This document shows positions 26,483 to 36,520 of a DNA stretch of 64,000 bases, piece after piece. The notes beneath the pieces are model-generated. The model ran no database searches. It had not been told where the DNA came from and worked only from the letters and a program-made list of their open reading frames with translations. Source of the DNA: an uncultured Candidatus Melainabacteria bacterium (GTDB taxonomy: Bacteria > Cyanobacteriota > Vampirovibrionia > Gastranaerophilales > Gastranaerophilaceae); assembly GCA_934693235.1 (NCBI GenBank), contig CAKUUY010000006.1, positions 26,368 to 90,367 of the forward strand. Reading direction: 5' to 3'. Both the position numbers and the translations under genes were made by a program. Position 1 is the stretch's first letter. Every line of letters begins with the position of its first letter.

Positions 26483-28009
26483 TTATTTCCCACAACCTGC
26501 ACAATGTCCTGAACATTTGTGATTATTTACCCCTTCTGGTTTTACCCTTGAACAGAAATTATCTCTATCAACGTAATATTCACCTTCTAGAGGGAAAATC
26601 GTCATCCAAAGATTATTTCTCCAATCTTCATCAAGGATTTCTTTAACTTCTTCTGAATACTTATCGATTTCAGAAGTAATTTTAGGATCAGTCAAATACG
26701 CAGCCGCATTTTCGTGAGTTTCGTAAGGTTTGAATTCTTGATAGTATTTTCTCAATACGTCAGGTCTATCTACTATCATGCATGGTCTTAGCATATTTCC
26801 GTCTTCATAAGGAATACCATCTCTAATAGCTTTCATAAACGGAGCCGCAAGAGCCTCTGTAAGAGTACAATTCTTAACGTTATGTGTTGCCAAGTGAACA
26901 AAAGTACAAGGTTCAACATCTCCATTAGGATTAACGTGAACATATTGTCTTCCGCCTGCAATACAACCCATCATTTCAGGACCATCACCCCAGAAATCTA
27001 CTGTCATCATTGGCAAAGTATTTCTTGCGTTGTAAACTGCTTTTAAGATTTGTTGTCTTTGCTTTGCATTAGGAACTAGACTTACGTCCGGACTATCTCC
27101 AACCGGTACATAGTGGAAGAACCAAGACCACAAACAGCCTTTGTCTGATAACATTTTCATGAATTCATCTGATGTTACTTCATCACAGCTTTTTGACGTT
27201 GCCGTAATACTTGCACCAAAGAATACACCTGCTTCTCGCAACATATCCATTTTTTGCATTACCATATCAAAGCAACCTTCGCCACGAACTGCGTCATTAT
27301 CTTCTTTTAATCCCCATAGAGAAAACATTGGGTGAACGTTTCCTAATTTTTGGAGTTTTTTTACAACTTGTTCAGTAATTAAAGAACCGTTTGTGAATGT
27401 AATAAATGCACAGTCATTAAATTCTTCTGCTAATTCCAAGAATTCTTTTCTTGCAAAAGGTTCTCCACCAACAACAGGGATAATGTGAATTCCCATAACA
27501 TCTCGAGCTTCTGTAAAGATTTCTCTCCATTTTTCTTTTGAAATATCATCATTTACATTGTACTCGTGAGCCCAACAACCTTTACAATGGAAGTTACATC
27601 TTTTGGTGATTGAAGATAACAAAACTGTTGGTGGGAAAAATCCGTTCTTTTCGTTAAATTCAGAACGTTTTCTCAAATTGTCGCCATAGTATCCGTTAAC
27701 AAAGAAGTTTTTAATCCATTTGTTACGACAATTTGGGTGTAATTCTGTCAAAATCTTTTTCCACCACAAAAGATGCGGGTGATCTGATTCAAATAACCAT
27801 TGCATTCTTCTTGCGTGGTTGATTCCACCTTTAGAACCTGCAATTTTTTCAAAGATTTTTGCAAGGTTAATTAATTTTTGTTTGCTGTAATGTTTCCCTA
27901 AATAATTTAACGTTTGGTCAATCACAAAGTTATTAAATTTAAGTTTTAATCCGTCAAAACAGCCCATCGAATTTGGCTGCCAAACAGTTGATTGTTTTTC
28001 TACTCTCAT
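26483..28009 (-). CDS. Radical SAM protein with C-terminal cysteine cluster
   Basis: 508 residues. The radical SAM [4Fe-4S] motif is TKRCNFHCKGCWAHEY (CxxxCxxC, about residues 140), with GGEPFARKEFL as the following glycine-rich loop. A SPASM-like region has VNPNGDVEPCTFVHL, and the last 40 residues hold a further Cys cluster (FCSRVKPEG..CSGHCAGCGK) ready for auxiliary Fe-S binding. The N-terminal 120 residues are a helical extension. Substrate unknown. It lies immediately upstream of PAP2 and lipid kinase genes and downstream of Wzz, so modification of a lipid or glycan carrier is one possibility, not shown by the sequence. Confidence 0.82.
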   Translation of the reverse strand: MRVEKQSTVWQPNSMGCFDGLKLKFNNFVIDQTLNYLGKHYSKQKLINLAKIFEKIAGSKGGINHARRMQWLFESDHPHLLWWKKILTELHPNCRNKWIKNFFVNGYYGDNLRKRSEFNEKNGFFPPTVLLSSITKRCNFHCKGCWAHEYNVNDDISKEKWREIFTEARDVMGIHIIPVVGGEPFARKEFLELAEEFNDCAFITFTNGSLITEQVVKKLQKLGNVHPMFSLWGLKEDNDAVRGEGCFDMVMQKMDMLREAGVFFGASITATSKSCDEVTSDEFMKMLSDKGCLWSWFFHYVPVGDSPDVSLVPNAKQRQQILKAVYNARNTLPMMTVDFWGDGPEMMGCIAGGRQYVHVNPNGDVEPCTFVHLATHNVKNCTLTEALAAPFMKAIRDGIPYEDGNMLRPCMIVDRPDVLRKYYQEFKPYETHENAAAYLTDPKITSEIDKYSEEVKEILDEDWRNNLWMTIFPLEGEYYVDRDNFCSRVKPEGVNNHKCSGHCAGCGK

Positions 28010-28021
28010 TTTTGATCCTTT

Positions 28022-29383
28022 CTATACAAGAACTTCATTTAATATATTTTTATTCATTTCATCTAACATTTTTTTGATTTGTTTATACAATTTTGAATTT
28101 GTATGATTAATTGTTGCAAACAAAATAATGTCTGATGATTTATTTATTTTATTGACAAATTCATTTGAAATGTCAGGATTTACTAATTGTAAATTCTTAA
28201 ATTTTTGAAATTCAGAGATTATTTCAGACGGTAATTTTTCAAATAAAACAAGAGATATCTGTTTATCTTGTTTTGCTAAAAGTGTCATTTTTAGGTCAGT
28301 CAAATCTTTTTCCACGTTGTAAATTATATTTTCTCCAAGCATTGAATATGTAAGTTTATTATCTGTATTTTCTCTAAATAGAACAGCAATCAAAGATGCA
28401 ATTATACCAAAAACAATTCCCAACAAAATATTTGTGAAAAGTTTTGGGGAAGTTTGTTCATAATCTTTCAATTTTCGTGGTTCTTTTAAAACAATTACTT
28501 TTGAAGAATCAGACATCTCATCTACCAATTTTGCCCATTCAAGTTTAGATGAAAGAGCCGCAACTTTTGATGCATCTTCTGTCACAGATATTTTAGATTT
28601 TTCACCTGCAATATATTGCCCTTGGAGTGTAGACATTGCTTTTTGTGCAGAGCGAGAAAAAGCACTCATTGCGGCTAAATTACCAGAACCTGCCATAGCA
28701 TTTTCAGGCAAACCGCTAACGTTGTTCATTTTTCTGTTCAAATCAGCTTTTGCTTTTAAATATTCTGATTCAATAATCTTTTTATCAGATTTAGATTTTG
28801 TAGAATTGATTTCTTTGTTTAATTCCAAATAGTGAACGATGATTGAATTTACAACGTTATATGCAAGATCTTTATCTTTGCTTTTGTATTCAATTGTAAC
28901 AACGTTTGTACCTTTTTTGTTTTCAAATGAGATTCCTTTTTTGAGGAATTTTTCAGTTGTTAGGTATTGACCTGTTTTCTTGGTCGGAATTATACCGAAG
29001 AGTTTTTTGAATCTCAAATCGTTTTCTTGGATAACTTTGTCGATAACGAGCGGAGATTGCATAAGTTCAATATCATTGGCTAAAGTACCACCACCGGACA
29101 TAAGTGCTGCCATTCCTCCACCTGCTCCAAGTTCAGAGATGACATAAGGGTTAATCTCAGCCATGTTGGAGTTGTTAGATTTGTTGATGTATAAATCCGC
29201 ATCGACAGTATATTTTTTAGTCAAAACAAATGTAAGAGTGATAAAAAAGATGAGTACACAAGTAAATACACTTGCAATGAGTTTTTTTCTGCTCCAAAGT
29301 GCAAAAACTATCTTTTTCAAGTCAATCGTCAATTCTTCATCTAATTCATCCTGTGGCGGATAGTAATTTAATTGTTGTTGCAT
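28022..29383 (-). CDS. Wzz/GNVR-type polysaccharide chain-length regulator
   Basis: 453 residues of polysaccharide co-polymerase type: short cytoplasmic N-terminus, first membrane helix about residues 36-55 (KLIASVFTCVLIFFITLTFV), a long periplasmic helical section, and a second helix at about 313-332 (TNILLGIVFGIIASLIAVLF) preceded by the conserved Pro-rich EPRKLKDYEQTSP. A soluble C-terminal region of ~110 residues follows but lacks a Walker A motif, so no BY-kinase is fused. It sets chain length with Wzy. Overlaps the flippase gene by 16 bp. Confidence 0.85.
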   Translation of the reverse strand: MQQQLNYYPPQDELDEELTIDLKKIVFALWSRKKLIASVFTCVLIFFITLTFVLTKKYTVDADLYINKSNNSNMAEINPYVISELGAGGGMAALMSGGGTLANDIELMQSPLVIDKVIQENDLRFKKLFGIIPTKKTGQYLTTEKFLKKGISFENKKGTNVVTIEYKSKDKDLAYNVVNSIIVHYLELNKEINSTKSKSDKKIIESEYLKAKADLNRKMNNVSGLPENAMAGSGNLAAMSAFSRSAQKAMSTLQGQYIAGEKSKISVTEDASKVAALSSKLEWAKLVDEMSDSSKVIVLKEPRKLKDYEQTSPKLFTNILLGIVFGIIASLIAVLFRENTDNKLTYSMLGENIIYNVEKDLTDLKMTLLAKQDKQISLVLFEKLPSEIISEFQKFKNLQLVNPDISNEFVNKINKSSDIILFATINHTNSKLYKQIKKMLDEMNKNILNEVLV

Positions 29384-30624
29384 AAGTTCTCCTTTATATT
29401 ATTTTCTGATTGTTGTTTTAAAAATTTGAAAGCCTGTTTTGTATACATGACTGCTACATATAGAGAAGATACAAAACAAGCAATACAAGCACTATAAATT
29501 CCTAAATTTTTACATATTAACAATGCACTTATAGAAATAAATATTGCTATTGTTTGGTGTGGTATTTTATATTTTTGATGTCCAGATGCAGTAATATATG
29601 CACCATAAACATTTGCCATGGCTAGCCAAATATTTGTCATTGTTAATAATAATAAAGGAATATAAGCCTTGGTATAATATTCCTGACCATAAAATAGTTT
29701 TAATAAAATTTTACCTGTACAAATGAAGAATATTAAAATTCCTAGATTTACCAATAATAACATTATAAAATTTTTGTTTAAAATTTTAAGAATTTGCTCT
29801 GGGGTATTGTTAATTAATTCAGGTAATATTTTTTGATTTAGAGCTGCTATAAATAAATTAATAATTGAGGCAATAGTAAAAGCCGCAAAATATAAGGCCG
29901 CATCTTCTTTTTCTAAATATGTTGATACGTATAATGATGGAACTTGTGAATAAAAATAAAATGCTACAATTACACCAATATAAGCAAAGATACTCTTATC
30001 GATTTTATTTATAAACTTTTTAAAATTAGTTAATACCAATATATAGTTTATTTTTGCATAAACTGAACATTGTATGAAATTTATAACTCCTAAACAAACA
30101 TTTAGAATAAGAAAATAAACCAAAGGCAATTTTAAAACAAAAGAAATTATTGCAATTACCATGATTCCAATAGAATAAAGAATGTTGATAGTTGATATTA
30201 TATTAAATTTTTTACTTGCTTGAAAGTATGGTAAAACTAGTCCAAAGAATGTTCCATCAAAAAAGGTTCTTAATATTATGAGTATAAATAAGAAATGATT
30301 ATCTATTTTGAAAAATAAAGAACAAATGGCACACACAATCGCAATAAATATTGCATTTAGCATAAATAATGAAATTTTTAATCTTACATCATTAACATTT
30401 GCTTTTGTGGAAACTAAAATGTATTCATTAAATCCCATATTTGCAAACATTAAAATAAAAGTTGCAATATTTTTATAACTAGAAAATAAACCATAATCAT
30501 ATACAGTTAAATACCTGGCAATTAAAAAAAGCACTAAAGTCCCGGCAATTTGTCTTGTATATAGCGAAATTGCATAAAAATTATTTTTTAATATTTTTTG
30601 TATTATTGTTTTCAATTTATCCAT
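29368..30624 (-). CDS. wzx: Wzx-type oligosaccharide flippase
   Basis: 418 residues with about 12 membrane helices (MATE/PST fold) and no other domain. The N-terminus YAISLYTRQIAGTLVLFLIARYL and loop GLFSSYKNIATFI fit Wzx proteins, which flip undecaprenyl-linked repeat units to the outer face of the inner membrane. Position between Wzz and the glycosyltransferases supports this. It overlaps the fused FrhB/pyruvyltransferase gene by 8 bp. Confidence 0.85.
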   Translation of the reverse strand: MDKLKTIIQKILKNNFYAISLYTRQIAGTLVLFLIARYLTVYDYGLFSSYKNIATFILMFANMGFNEYILVSTKANVNDVRLKISLFMLNAIFIAIVCAICSLFFKIDNHFLFILIILRTFFDGTFFGLVLPYFQASKKFNIISTINILYSIGIMVIAIISFVLKLPLVYFLILNVCLGVINFIQCSVYAKINYILVLTNFKKFINKIDKSIFAYIGVIVAFYFYSQVPSLYVSTYLEKEDAALYFAAFTIASIINLFIAALNQKILPELINNTPEQILKILNKNFIMLLLVNLGILIFFICTGKILLKLFYGQEYYTKAYIPLLLLTMTNIWLAMANVYGAYITASGHQKYKIPHQTIAIFISISALLICKNLGIYSACIACFVSSLYVAVMYTKQAFKFLKQQSENNIKENLCNNN

Positions 30625-32791
30625 TTTTTATATCATTCCACAATCTCTTAATTGGGATTACAAAAGGTACAATTATTCCAAAATAAAATAATCGATTTCT
30701 TTTATACCAAACTTCGTTATTTTTAATAAAATTCTTATTATACTCTTCCATTGCCGGATTTGGTATAATTATTTTGTTTGGCTTTAATAAATACTCTTGT
30801 ATTTTTGCCAATGCAAATTCTCTAATATCATTCAACGATTTATTAACAACATCTTTGTTATAAGATAAATCAGCTGATTGTAAATCTTTAACAGTTTCAA
30901 TTAGGGGAATTTGAATACCTAAACGTTTAAATAGAGATAAAAATCGAACTGTAGCATGAGTATTTTTTATGCAAACAAAGTCTTTATTAAAAATCAAACA
31001 AAAAGCAACACAATGAAACGAATCTGTTATGACAAGTTTAGATTCTAATATTGCTTTCAGCCAATTTTCAACAGATTTATTTTTATTATTTGAAAAATAC
31101 TTAACATTGTCATTTCCGTCAAACTTAATAGTATCTAATCCCATTCTTTTTTTAGTATAATCTACTATTTCTTCTGTCTCAGCAGTTGGATAAAGAACAT
31201 ATTGCATAATTTTGTTAGAATAATCTTCTTTAATATTTCTAGTTAATTCAATAAAATCATCTTTTTTAAGATAAAATACAGGGTCGTTAATCCAATCTGC
31301 TTGAACATCATATTCTTTTTCAAAGATTTGTTTACCATGTTCTTCTCTGGTTGAAATATAATCAAACCTATTTAACAGATACTTTATGTAGTTATGTTCT
31401 TGTTTGTTCTGTGTTGAGCCATCCCAGGCCCCAATTGAGCCGGAAATCATCAGTCTTTTTTTATCATTTGTAGTAAAATTCAGAAGATTTCTTGCAACAA
31501 AAGGGAAAGAACAGGTATTTAAATTAATTAAATTATCGGAACCTAAAATAAAGGTATCAGATAATTTATTTAAATTATAAAAATCTTTTCTATCTACACA
31601 TAATTTTGATAATTTAAAATATTGCTGTGCAAATTTTTTAAAAACTCCAACCGGAATCATATAATTAATTAATTTTACAGAATAACCAAGTCTCGTAATT
31701 GTTTTTTGTAGAGAATAAGCGGCTAGCATTGACCCATAATTAGGCCAACCGTGTGCAGTTATAAGTAAGCAATCTACTTTTTGTGTAAGAAACAATTTTA
31801 TTATATTTTTAATGAATTTAGGAGTATAATTTTTTACAATGTAGTAATAATATTTTTTACCTAATTTCTGTTTAAATAAATCTTCTATTCCTATATAACC
31901 AAATTTTTTATACTCAGCTAAATATGTATCATCAAAAATATTATTTTGCGAAGAAGTAAGTGGATTATTGTATTTTCGGAATCTATTTACATCAACACTT
32001 TCTATAATAATATTATTTTCGGAGAGTTGTTTAATAATCTTTTCGGCTTTATTTGTATTAACGATAACAAGAGAAATTCCATTATTAATATTAAACTTAT
32101 TTTTAACTTTTGGATATTCTTTTTCTATTCCCCAAGCATCAGCAACTGTGATATCAGAAATTCGTTCAAGTCCTGTATATTTACAATTTTGACAACTTTT
32201 ATTTTGCAATTTCTTATTTATAAAAAGATACAAATATGAAGTTACATTATTGTATAATATTTTTTGTTTTCCATTCTCAAAAGTAATAAGAGCATTTCCA
32301 CAAGACCATCCCATACGCTCTTTGTTACGAAATTCAAATTTTATTATTTTTTGTCCAAACTTTTTCTCTAAAAATTTTATAAAACTGTTAAATATTTCAA
32401 GAGAAGGCGTACCAGTGCAACTCAAATCAACTGTTAATAAATTATCATAATCTTGTTTTAAATAAGCTTTCAAACCTGCTATTTGACATGGGGTGCCAGA
32501 ATATAGTACAAATCTTCCTTTATCCAGAAATTCTTTCGCCTCTTTTATTGTATTGCCTATACGACTTTGAACGTATTTTGAACCTTGAAGCTTATATAAA
32601 TCTTTTTCATCTTCAATATAAATATGCTTAACATCAAAGCCATCTTCAACCCGCTCCATTGCACAACCAAAAACAACACCTTGATTAGAAAGAATATACT
32701 TTGCAAGTTCTGCAAACATCCCACCAGATGATGACTTCTTAATTAAATTATTATCATTTGATTGAATTATGTAACTAAATTGGGTTTTCAT
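30617..32791 (-). CDS. FrhB-like domain fused to polysaccharide pyruvyl transferase
   Basis: 724 residues. The first ~310 match coenzyme F420 hydrogenase/dehydrogenase beta-subunit-like proteins found in glycan loci: KSSSGGMFAELAKY, LQGSKYVQSRIG, SGTPCQIAGLKAYL and CQNCKYTGLERISDITVADAWG, with cysteines that could hold Fe-S or flavin-linked electrons; the usual N-terminal ferredoxin segment is missing. From about 335 a polysaccharide pyruvyl transferase domain starts (LLITAHGWPNYGSMLAAYSL) and ends with KLVITDSFHCVAFCLIF. These two proteins are usually separate neighbours; here they are one chain. Probable product: a pyruvyl ketal on the repeat unit. Confidence 0.82.
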   Translation of the reverse strand: MKTQFSYIIQSNDNNLIKKSSSGGMFAELAKYILSNQGVVFGCAMERVEDGFDVKHIYIEDEKDLYKLQGSKYVQSRIGNTIKEAKEFLDKGRFVLYSGTPCQIAGLKAYLKQDYDNLLTVDLSCTGTPSLEIFNSFIKFLEKKFGQKIIKFEFRNKERMGWSCGNALITFENGKQKILYNNVTSYLYLFINKKLQNKSCQNCKYTGLERISDITVADAWGIEKEYPKVKNKFNINNGISLVIVNTNKAEKIIKQLSENNIIIESVDVNRFRKYNNPLTSSQNNIFDDTYLAEYKKFGYIGIEDLFKQKLGKKYYYYIVKNYTPKFIKNIIKLFLTQKVDCLLITAHGWPNYGSMLAAYSLQKTITRLGYSVKLINYMIPVGVFKKFAQQYFKLSKLCVDRKDFYNLNKLSDTFILGSDNLINLNTCSFPFVARNLLNFTTNDKKRLMISGSIGAWDGSTQNKQEHNYIKYLLNRFDYISTREEHGKQIFEKEYDVQADWINDPVFYLKKDDFIELTRNIKEDYSNKIMQYVLYPTAETEEIVDYTKKRMGLDTIKFDGNDNVKYFSNNKNKSVENWLKAILESKLVITDSFHCVAFCLIFNKDFVCIKNTHATVRFLSLFKRLGIQIPLIETVKDLQSADLSYNKDVVNKSLNDIREFALAKIQEYLLKPNKIIIPNPAMEEYNKNFIKNNEVWYKRNRLFYFGIIVPFVIPIKRLWNDIKNG

Positions 32792-33953
32792 TATTTAATA
32801 CCTCTCGATAAACGTTATATGTCATCTCTGCTGCATTTTCATAACTATAAAAGTCGAAATATTCTTCAGGAAGTTTTATATCTTTTGGATTATTGTAGGC
32901 TTTTAATATTGCATTTTTAATTGAATTAATATCGTAAGGATTACAAACAAAACCATATTTATCAAATTGATAATATTTTATAGGGCAAAATTTTTCATTG
33001 GAAACAACGATTTGACTCCCACACATTAAGGCCTCTAATGTTGCCAATCCTGGGCTTTCTCTAAATGAAGCTAATACATGAACCCTAGCTCTTTTATACA
33101 AAGAAAATAAATCCTCGGGAGGAATTTTGTTAGTAAAATATACATTTCCTCTTTGTTCAGCTAATTCTTTTAATTTTAAGTAATAATGTTCATCTCTTAC
33201 TCCGCCTGCAAATATAATCGGAATTTCGATATTTTTATACAGAGACAGGATAACTCCTAATTGATTCTTTAAAGGCTCTATACCAGCTGCTTCCAACACA
33301 AAACCATTTATATCAGACATAAAACCCGTATCGACATGTTTCCTTACAAAAGAAATATCTACCGCATTTGGTATAGCGGTATATTTTTCATTTATAAGAT
33401 TATAATTTAGTGCAATATCCTTACAAAGGACAAACATTTCTTCGTCCGAATTAGGAATTATTGAATCCGAAAGTTTCAGAATTTCTTTTCTTACAATTTT
33501 AAATTTTCGACTTCCAAATACATTTTGTATTTTTTTTCTATATTTAGGAATTACATATGCGATTGGCAATATTATAAACAAATTAAAGAATAAGCATAGT
33601 TTTTCTAATAGAAAATTTGTTTTGTAATTTAAAAATTTAGAGATAAAAAATGTAAGAAAAAAAGTATGAGTTAAATTCCAATAAATTGTATTTACAACCA
33701 CTTTTTTATCATGTTTTTTTAGTAATTTTACAATATCTAATACATTTAAATTTGCTGCAATACCCCAAAAATGATATATATCATAATTTAAATATTTCTC
33801 ACCATAAACAAAATTATCTATTGTGATAATATCAATACAAACATTATGTTTTTTTTTAATATATTCTATTATTTTTGTGACCTGAACTGTATCCCCGCCA
33901 AAAATATTATAAAAATCAGGTCTTGTAATACATAAAATTCTTAAATTATCCAT
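32775..33953 (-). CDS. Family 4-like glycosyltransferase
   Basis: 392 residues. The C-terminal GT-B half has VLEAAGIEPLKNQLGVI, IIFAGGVRDEHYYLKLKELAEQRGNVYFTNKIPPEDL and the donor-binding ExxG-like RESPGLATLEALMCGSQIVVSN. The N-terminal half has GGDTVQVTKIIEYI. About residues 100-150 are hydrophobic and may attach it to the membrane. It is a close sister of the gene at 35336-36520, sharing GGDTVQ, EALMCG and the C-terminal FYSYENAA...TYNVYRE pattern, so the two probably arose by duplication with the polymerase candidate lying between them. Confidence 0.86.
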   Translation of the reverse strand: MDNLRILCITRPDFYNIFGGDTVQVTKIIEYIKKKHNVCIDIITIDNFVYGEKYLNYDIYHFWGIAANLNVLDIVKLLKKHDKKVVVNTIYWNLTHTFFLTFFISKFLNYKTNFLLEKLCLFFNLFIILPIAYVIPKYRKKIQNVFGSRKFKIVRKEILKLSDSIIPNSDEEMFVLCKDIALNYNLINEKYTAIPNAVDISFVRKHVDTGFMSDINGFVLEAAGIEPLKNQLGVILSLYKNIEIPIIFAGGVRDEHYYLKLKELAEQRGNVYFTNKIPPEDLFSLYKRARVHVLASFRESPGLATLEALMCGSQIVVSNEKFCPIKYYQFDKYGFVCNPYDINSIKNAILKAYNNPKDIKLPEEYFDFYSYENAAEMTYNVYREVLNNENPI

Positions 33954-35346
33954 ATTTTCTCCTTTTTTTTACAAAAATTAAAAATAGTGCTATAACAATA
34001 AATACATATGGCTGATTTAAATTAGAATCATAAAAAGATGTTATTATATAAAATAATATAAAACAATATCCTCCATAATAAGAAAAAACAGATTGATTTA
34101 TAACACTACAGCTGTTTGTTTTTTTTATCAATTCATACAAAAACTTATAGAACAAAAATAAGCCGCAAATTCCTATTTCAGAAAAAATTTTAATAAAAAT
34201 CGAAGAAGCCGGTGCGGTTTTTCCCGCCGCAACAAATAACATTAATTCTTCTGTCAATGGAACTTTTGACATTGAAAGCTTATCAGCAATAATATATGCC
34301 ATATTGCCATAACCAATACCGGTAAAAAAGTTTTTAACTGCAATATCTATTGCATTTATATATATAATTAATCTAGTAGCTAAAGACGGTTCTGCGACAA
34401 TAAAAGCATCGAAACTACTTATATTTTGAAAGACAAGCTTAATCCTATTTAAATAGGTATCTGAAATATCAATATTAAATACAAATGTAGGAATAATTAC
34501 GAATATAAATAAAATCAAAAAAAGAAATATTCTCTTATTAAATATCCTTTTGTAATATTGTTTTCTAATAATAAAATAATAACCAGTAAATAATAAATTG
34601 AAAATTAAAAAGATAGGAGACTGTGTCAATATTAACGTCATCCACATCATCGGAATAATTGTTAATTTTATATTTTTTTCAATAACACGACTTTTAATAA
34701 TTTTATATTGTTTGGTACATAATTCATATATAATAGGGGAAAATATAGTAGTATAATATCCAAGATAAGAAGGCTCTTCAAAAATAGATCGTATTCTTGG
34801 CAAATTATTAACAACCAACCGAGCCGAATCATAATTATCATAGATTAATAATCTTTTATTGCTAAATATATTTATAATATCCTTAAAAATAGAAATATCA
34901 AAAGTATAAACAAAAAACTCAAATAAGCCTAACAAATATATAAAAAAAGAAAATAAAAAAATAAATTTTAGCAAAGATTTTATTTTTATATATTTAGGGA
35001 CTAAAAAAATAATTAATATTGTAGGAAGCATAACAGAGCATATTAAACCGCCAAGCATAGACGTAACAAGCCCACCAAAGTGAAACTGTCCCTTAATTAT
35101 TCCTACAAAAATTGAGAATATTGCTAATAGAAAGAACAAACATAAATATTTAAAAGGTGTTTGCAAATAGTATTTTTTTGTTGTTAAATATAATTCTTTT
35201 GGTTTTAAAACTATAATCAATAAAGTTGAAATTAGCACAGCAAGTATATATACAGGAAAAAATTGATTACCAATCTTTATGCAGAATGCAGGTAAAAAAG
35301 AAAAAAGAATAAATAAACCTATTATAAATTTTACATTAATTTTCAT
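33946..35346 (-). CDS. Candidate Wzy polysaccharide polymerase (O-antigen ligase-like)
   Basis: About 466 residues with 10-12 membrane helices and one large loop (about 175-205 and 305-380), containing RSIFEEPSYLGYYTTIF and FFTGIGYGNMAYI, an arrangement seen in Wzy and WaaL proteins. I prefer the ATG at 35346 to the in-frame TTG at 35364; GAAGG lies 11 nt upstream. It overlaps the glycosyltransferases on both sides. It would polymerise repeat units after Wzx flips them. Confidence 0.78.
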   Translation of the reverse strand: MKINVKFIIGLFILFSFLPAFCIKIGNQFFPVYILAVLISTLLIIVLKPKELYLTTKKYYLQTPFKYLCLFFLLAIFSIFVGIIKGQFHFGGLVTSMLGGLICSVMLPTILIIFLVPKYIKIKSLLKFIFLFSFFIYLLGLFEFFVYTFDISIFKDIINIFSNKRLLIYDNYDSARLVVNNLPRIRSIFEEPSYLGYYTTIFSPIIYELCTKQYKIIKSRVIEKNIKLTIIPMMWMTLILTQSPIFLIFNLLFTGYYFIIRKQYYKRIFNKRIFLFLILFIFVIIPTFVFNIDISDTYLNRIKLVFQNISSFDAFIVAEPSLATRLIIYINAIDIAVKNFFTGIGYGNMAYIIADKLSMSKVPLTEELMLFVAAGKTAPASSIFIKIFSEIGICGLFLFYKFLYELIKKTNSCSVINQSVFSYYGGYCFILFYIITSFYDSNLNQPYVFIVIALFLIFVKKRRKYG

Positions 35347-36520
35347 TTCTTGACGTGCCTTCAATTAATTGTTTATAAGCTAAAAATGTTAATCTTGCAA
35401 CGTTTTTATAGCTTATTTTGTTTATATAATCTTTATCTATTTGGTTGTAAGAATTTTTCATAACTCTAAGTATTGCGTTTTTTATTGAGCGAGGACTATA
35501 AGGATTACATATTTCTCCATATTTATCAAATTCATAATATTTAACAGGACAATATTTATCGTTTGAAACAACAATAGGACAACCGCACATTAGAGCTTCC
35601 AAATTGACCAGCCCTGTTGTATCGCAAAAAGATGGTAGTACATGACATATTGCATTTTTATATATTTGTATCAATTCTTTTTGTGGTAGTTGAGAGATAA
35701 AATACACATTTTTACTCTTTTCTGCCAGTTTTTTTATGTTCCTATATGTTCTTTCATTTTGTACTCTTCCAACTATAACAACACCAATATCTTTATTCTT
35801 ATATAATGCTTTTATTAAATTATACTGATTTTTTGGAGATTCAATTCTTCCTGCAATAACAACATATTTTTTAGGTAGTTTTAATTCTGATTTATCATTA
35901 AAACAATTTGAATAAGCAGAAAAATCTGTTGCATTCGGAATTACTACTGTCTTATTTTTTATGTAATTTACATCTAGATTAAAATCGTTTGCACATAAAT
36001 TCATTTCTTCGGTTGAATTTGGTAATAATAAATCTGCATTTTTTAATGCTTTCTGACGTAATGATACATATTCTTTTGTACAATATAATCCTTTCTCAAT
36101 AAATTTATTAAATTTTTTATGCAACTGTGGAAGTTTCAATATAAAAATATTAAAAGTTTTAATGAGCATTTTCTTTATTTCATTAGAGATATTTATTGGA
36201 TGTATTCCAATAAATTCAAGATATTTTACATAATATGTATCAAGATAGTTCCAATGTATTGTCGACAAAACAACTTTTTTCCCTGTTGCTTTTGCTGCTT
36301 CAATAAATTTATTTGTTTCATTAATCGTTTCCAAATTAAATATATGAACAATTTGAGATTCATTATCCTCCAGTATTGCCTGCGGTGTAAGACAAATTTT
36401 AATATTAACCGGAAATAATTTTTCAAGAAATTCTTTTGTTTTAATCATTTGAACAGTATCACCACCAGTTTTTTCAAAACAATCTTTTCTATTAGCAAAA
36501 ATTATGTGTAACTTATCCAT
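35336..36520 (-). CDS. Family 4-like glycosyltransferase
   Basis: 394 residues starting MDKLHIIFANRKD; GAGGAGAAAATA precedes this ATG, whereas the longer frame to 36586 lacks a site. GT-B features: TGGDTVQMIKTKEFLE, KYVVIAGRIESPKNQYNLIKAL, KNVYFISQLPQKELIQIYKNA and CDTTGLVNLEALMCGCPIVVSN. Sister of the gene at 32775-33953 with the same C-terminal SYKNVARLTFLAYKQL style. It transfers an unknown sugar onto the lipid-linked repeat unit. Its last bases overlap the candidate Wzy gene. Confidence 0.86.
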   Translation of the reverse strand: MDKLHIIFANRKDCFEKTGGDTVQMIKTKEFLEKLFPVNIKICLTPQAILEDNESQIVHIFNLETINETNKFIEAAKATGKKVVLSTIHWNYLDTYYVKYLEFIGIHPINISNEIKKMLIKTFNIFILKLPQLHKKFNKFIEKGLYCTKEYVSLRQKALKNADLLLPNSTEEMNLCANDFNLDVNYIKNKTVVIPNATDFSAYSNCFNDKSELKLPKKYVVIAGRIESPKNQYNLIKALYKNKDIGVVIVGRVQNERTYRNIKKLAEKSKNVYFISQLPQKELIQIYKNAICHVLPSFCDTTGLVNLEALMCGCPIVVSNDKYCPVKYYEFDKYGEICNPYSPRSIKNAILRVMKNSYNQIDKDYINKISYKNVARLTFLAYKQLIEGTSRNEN

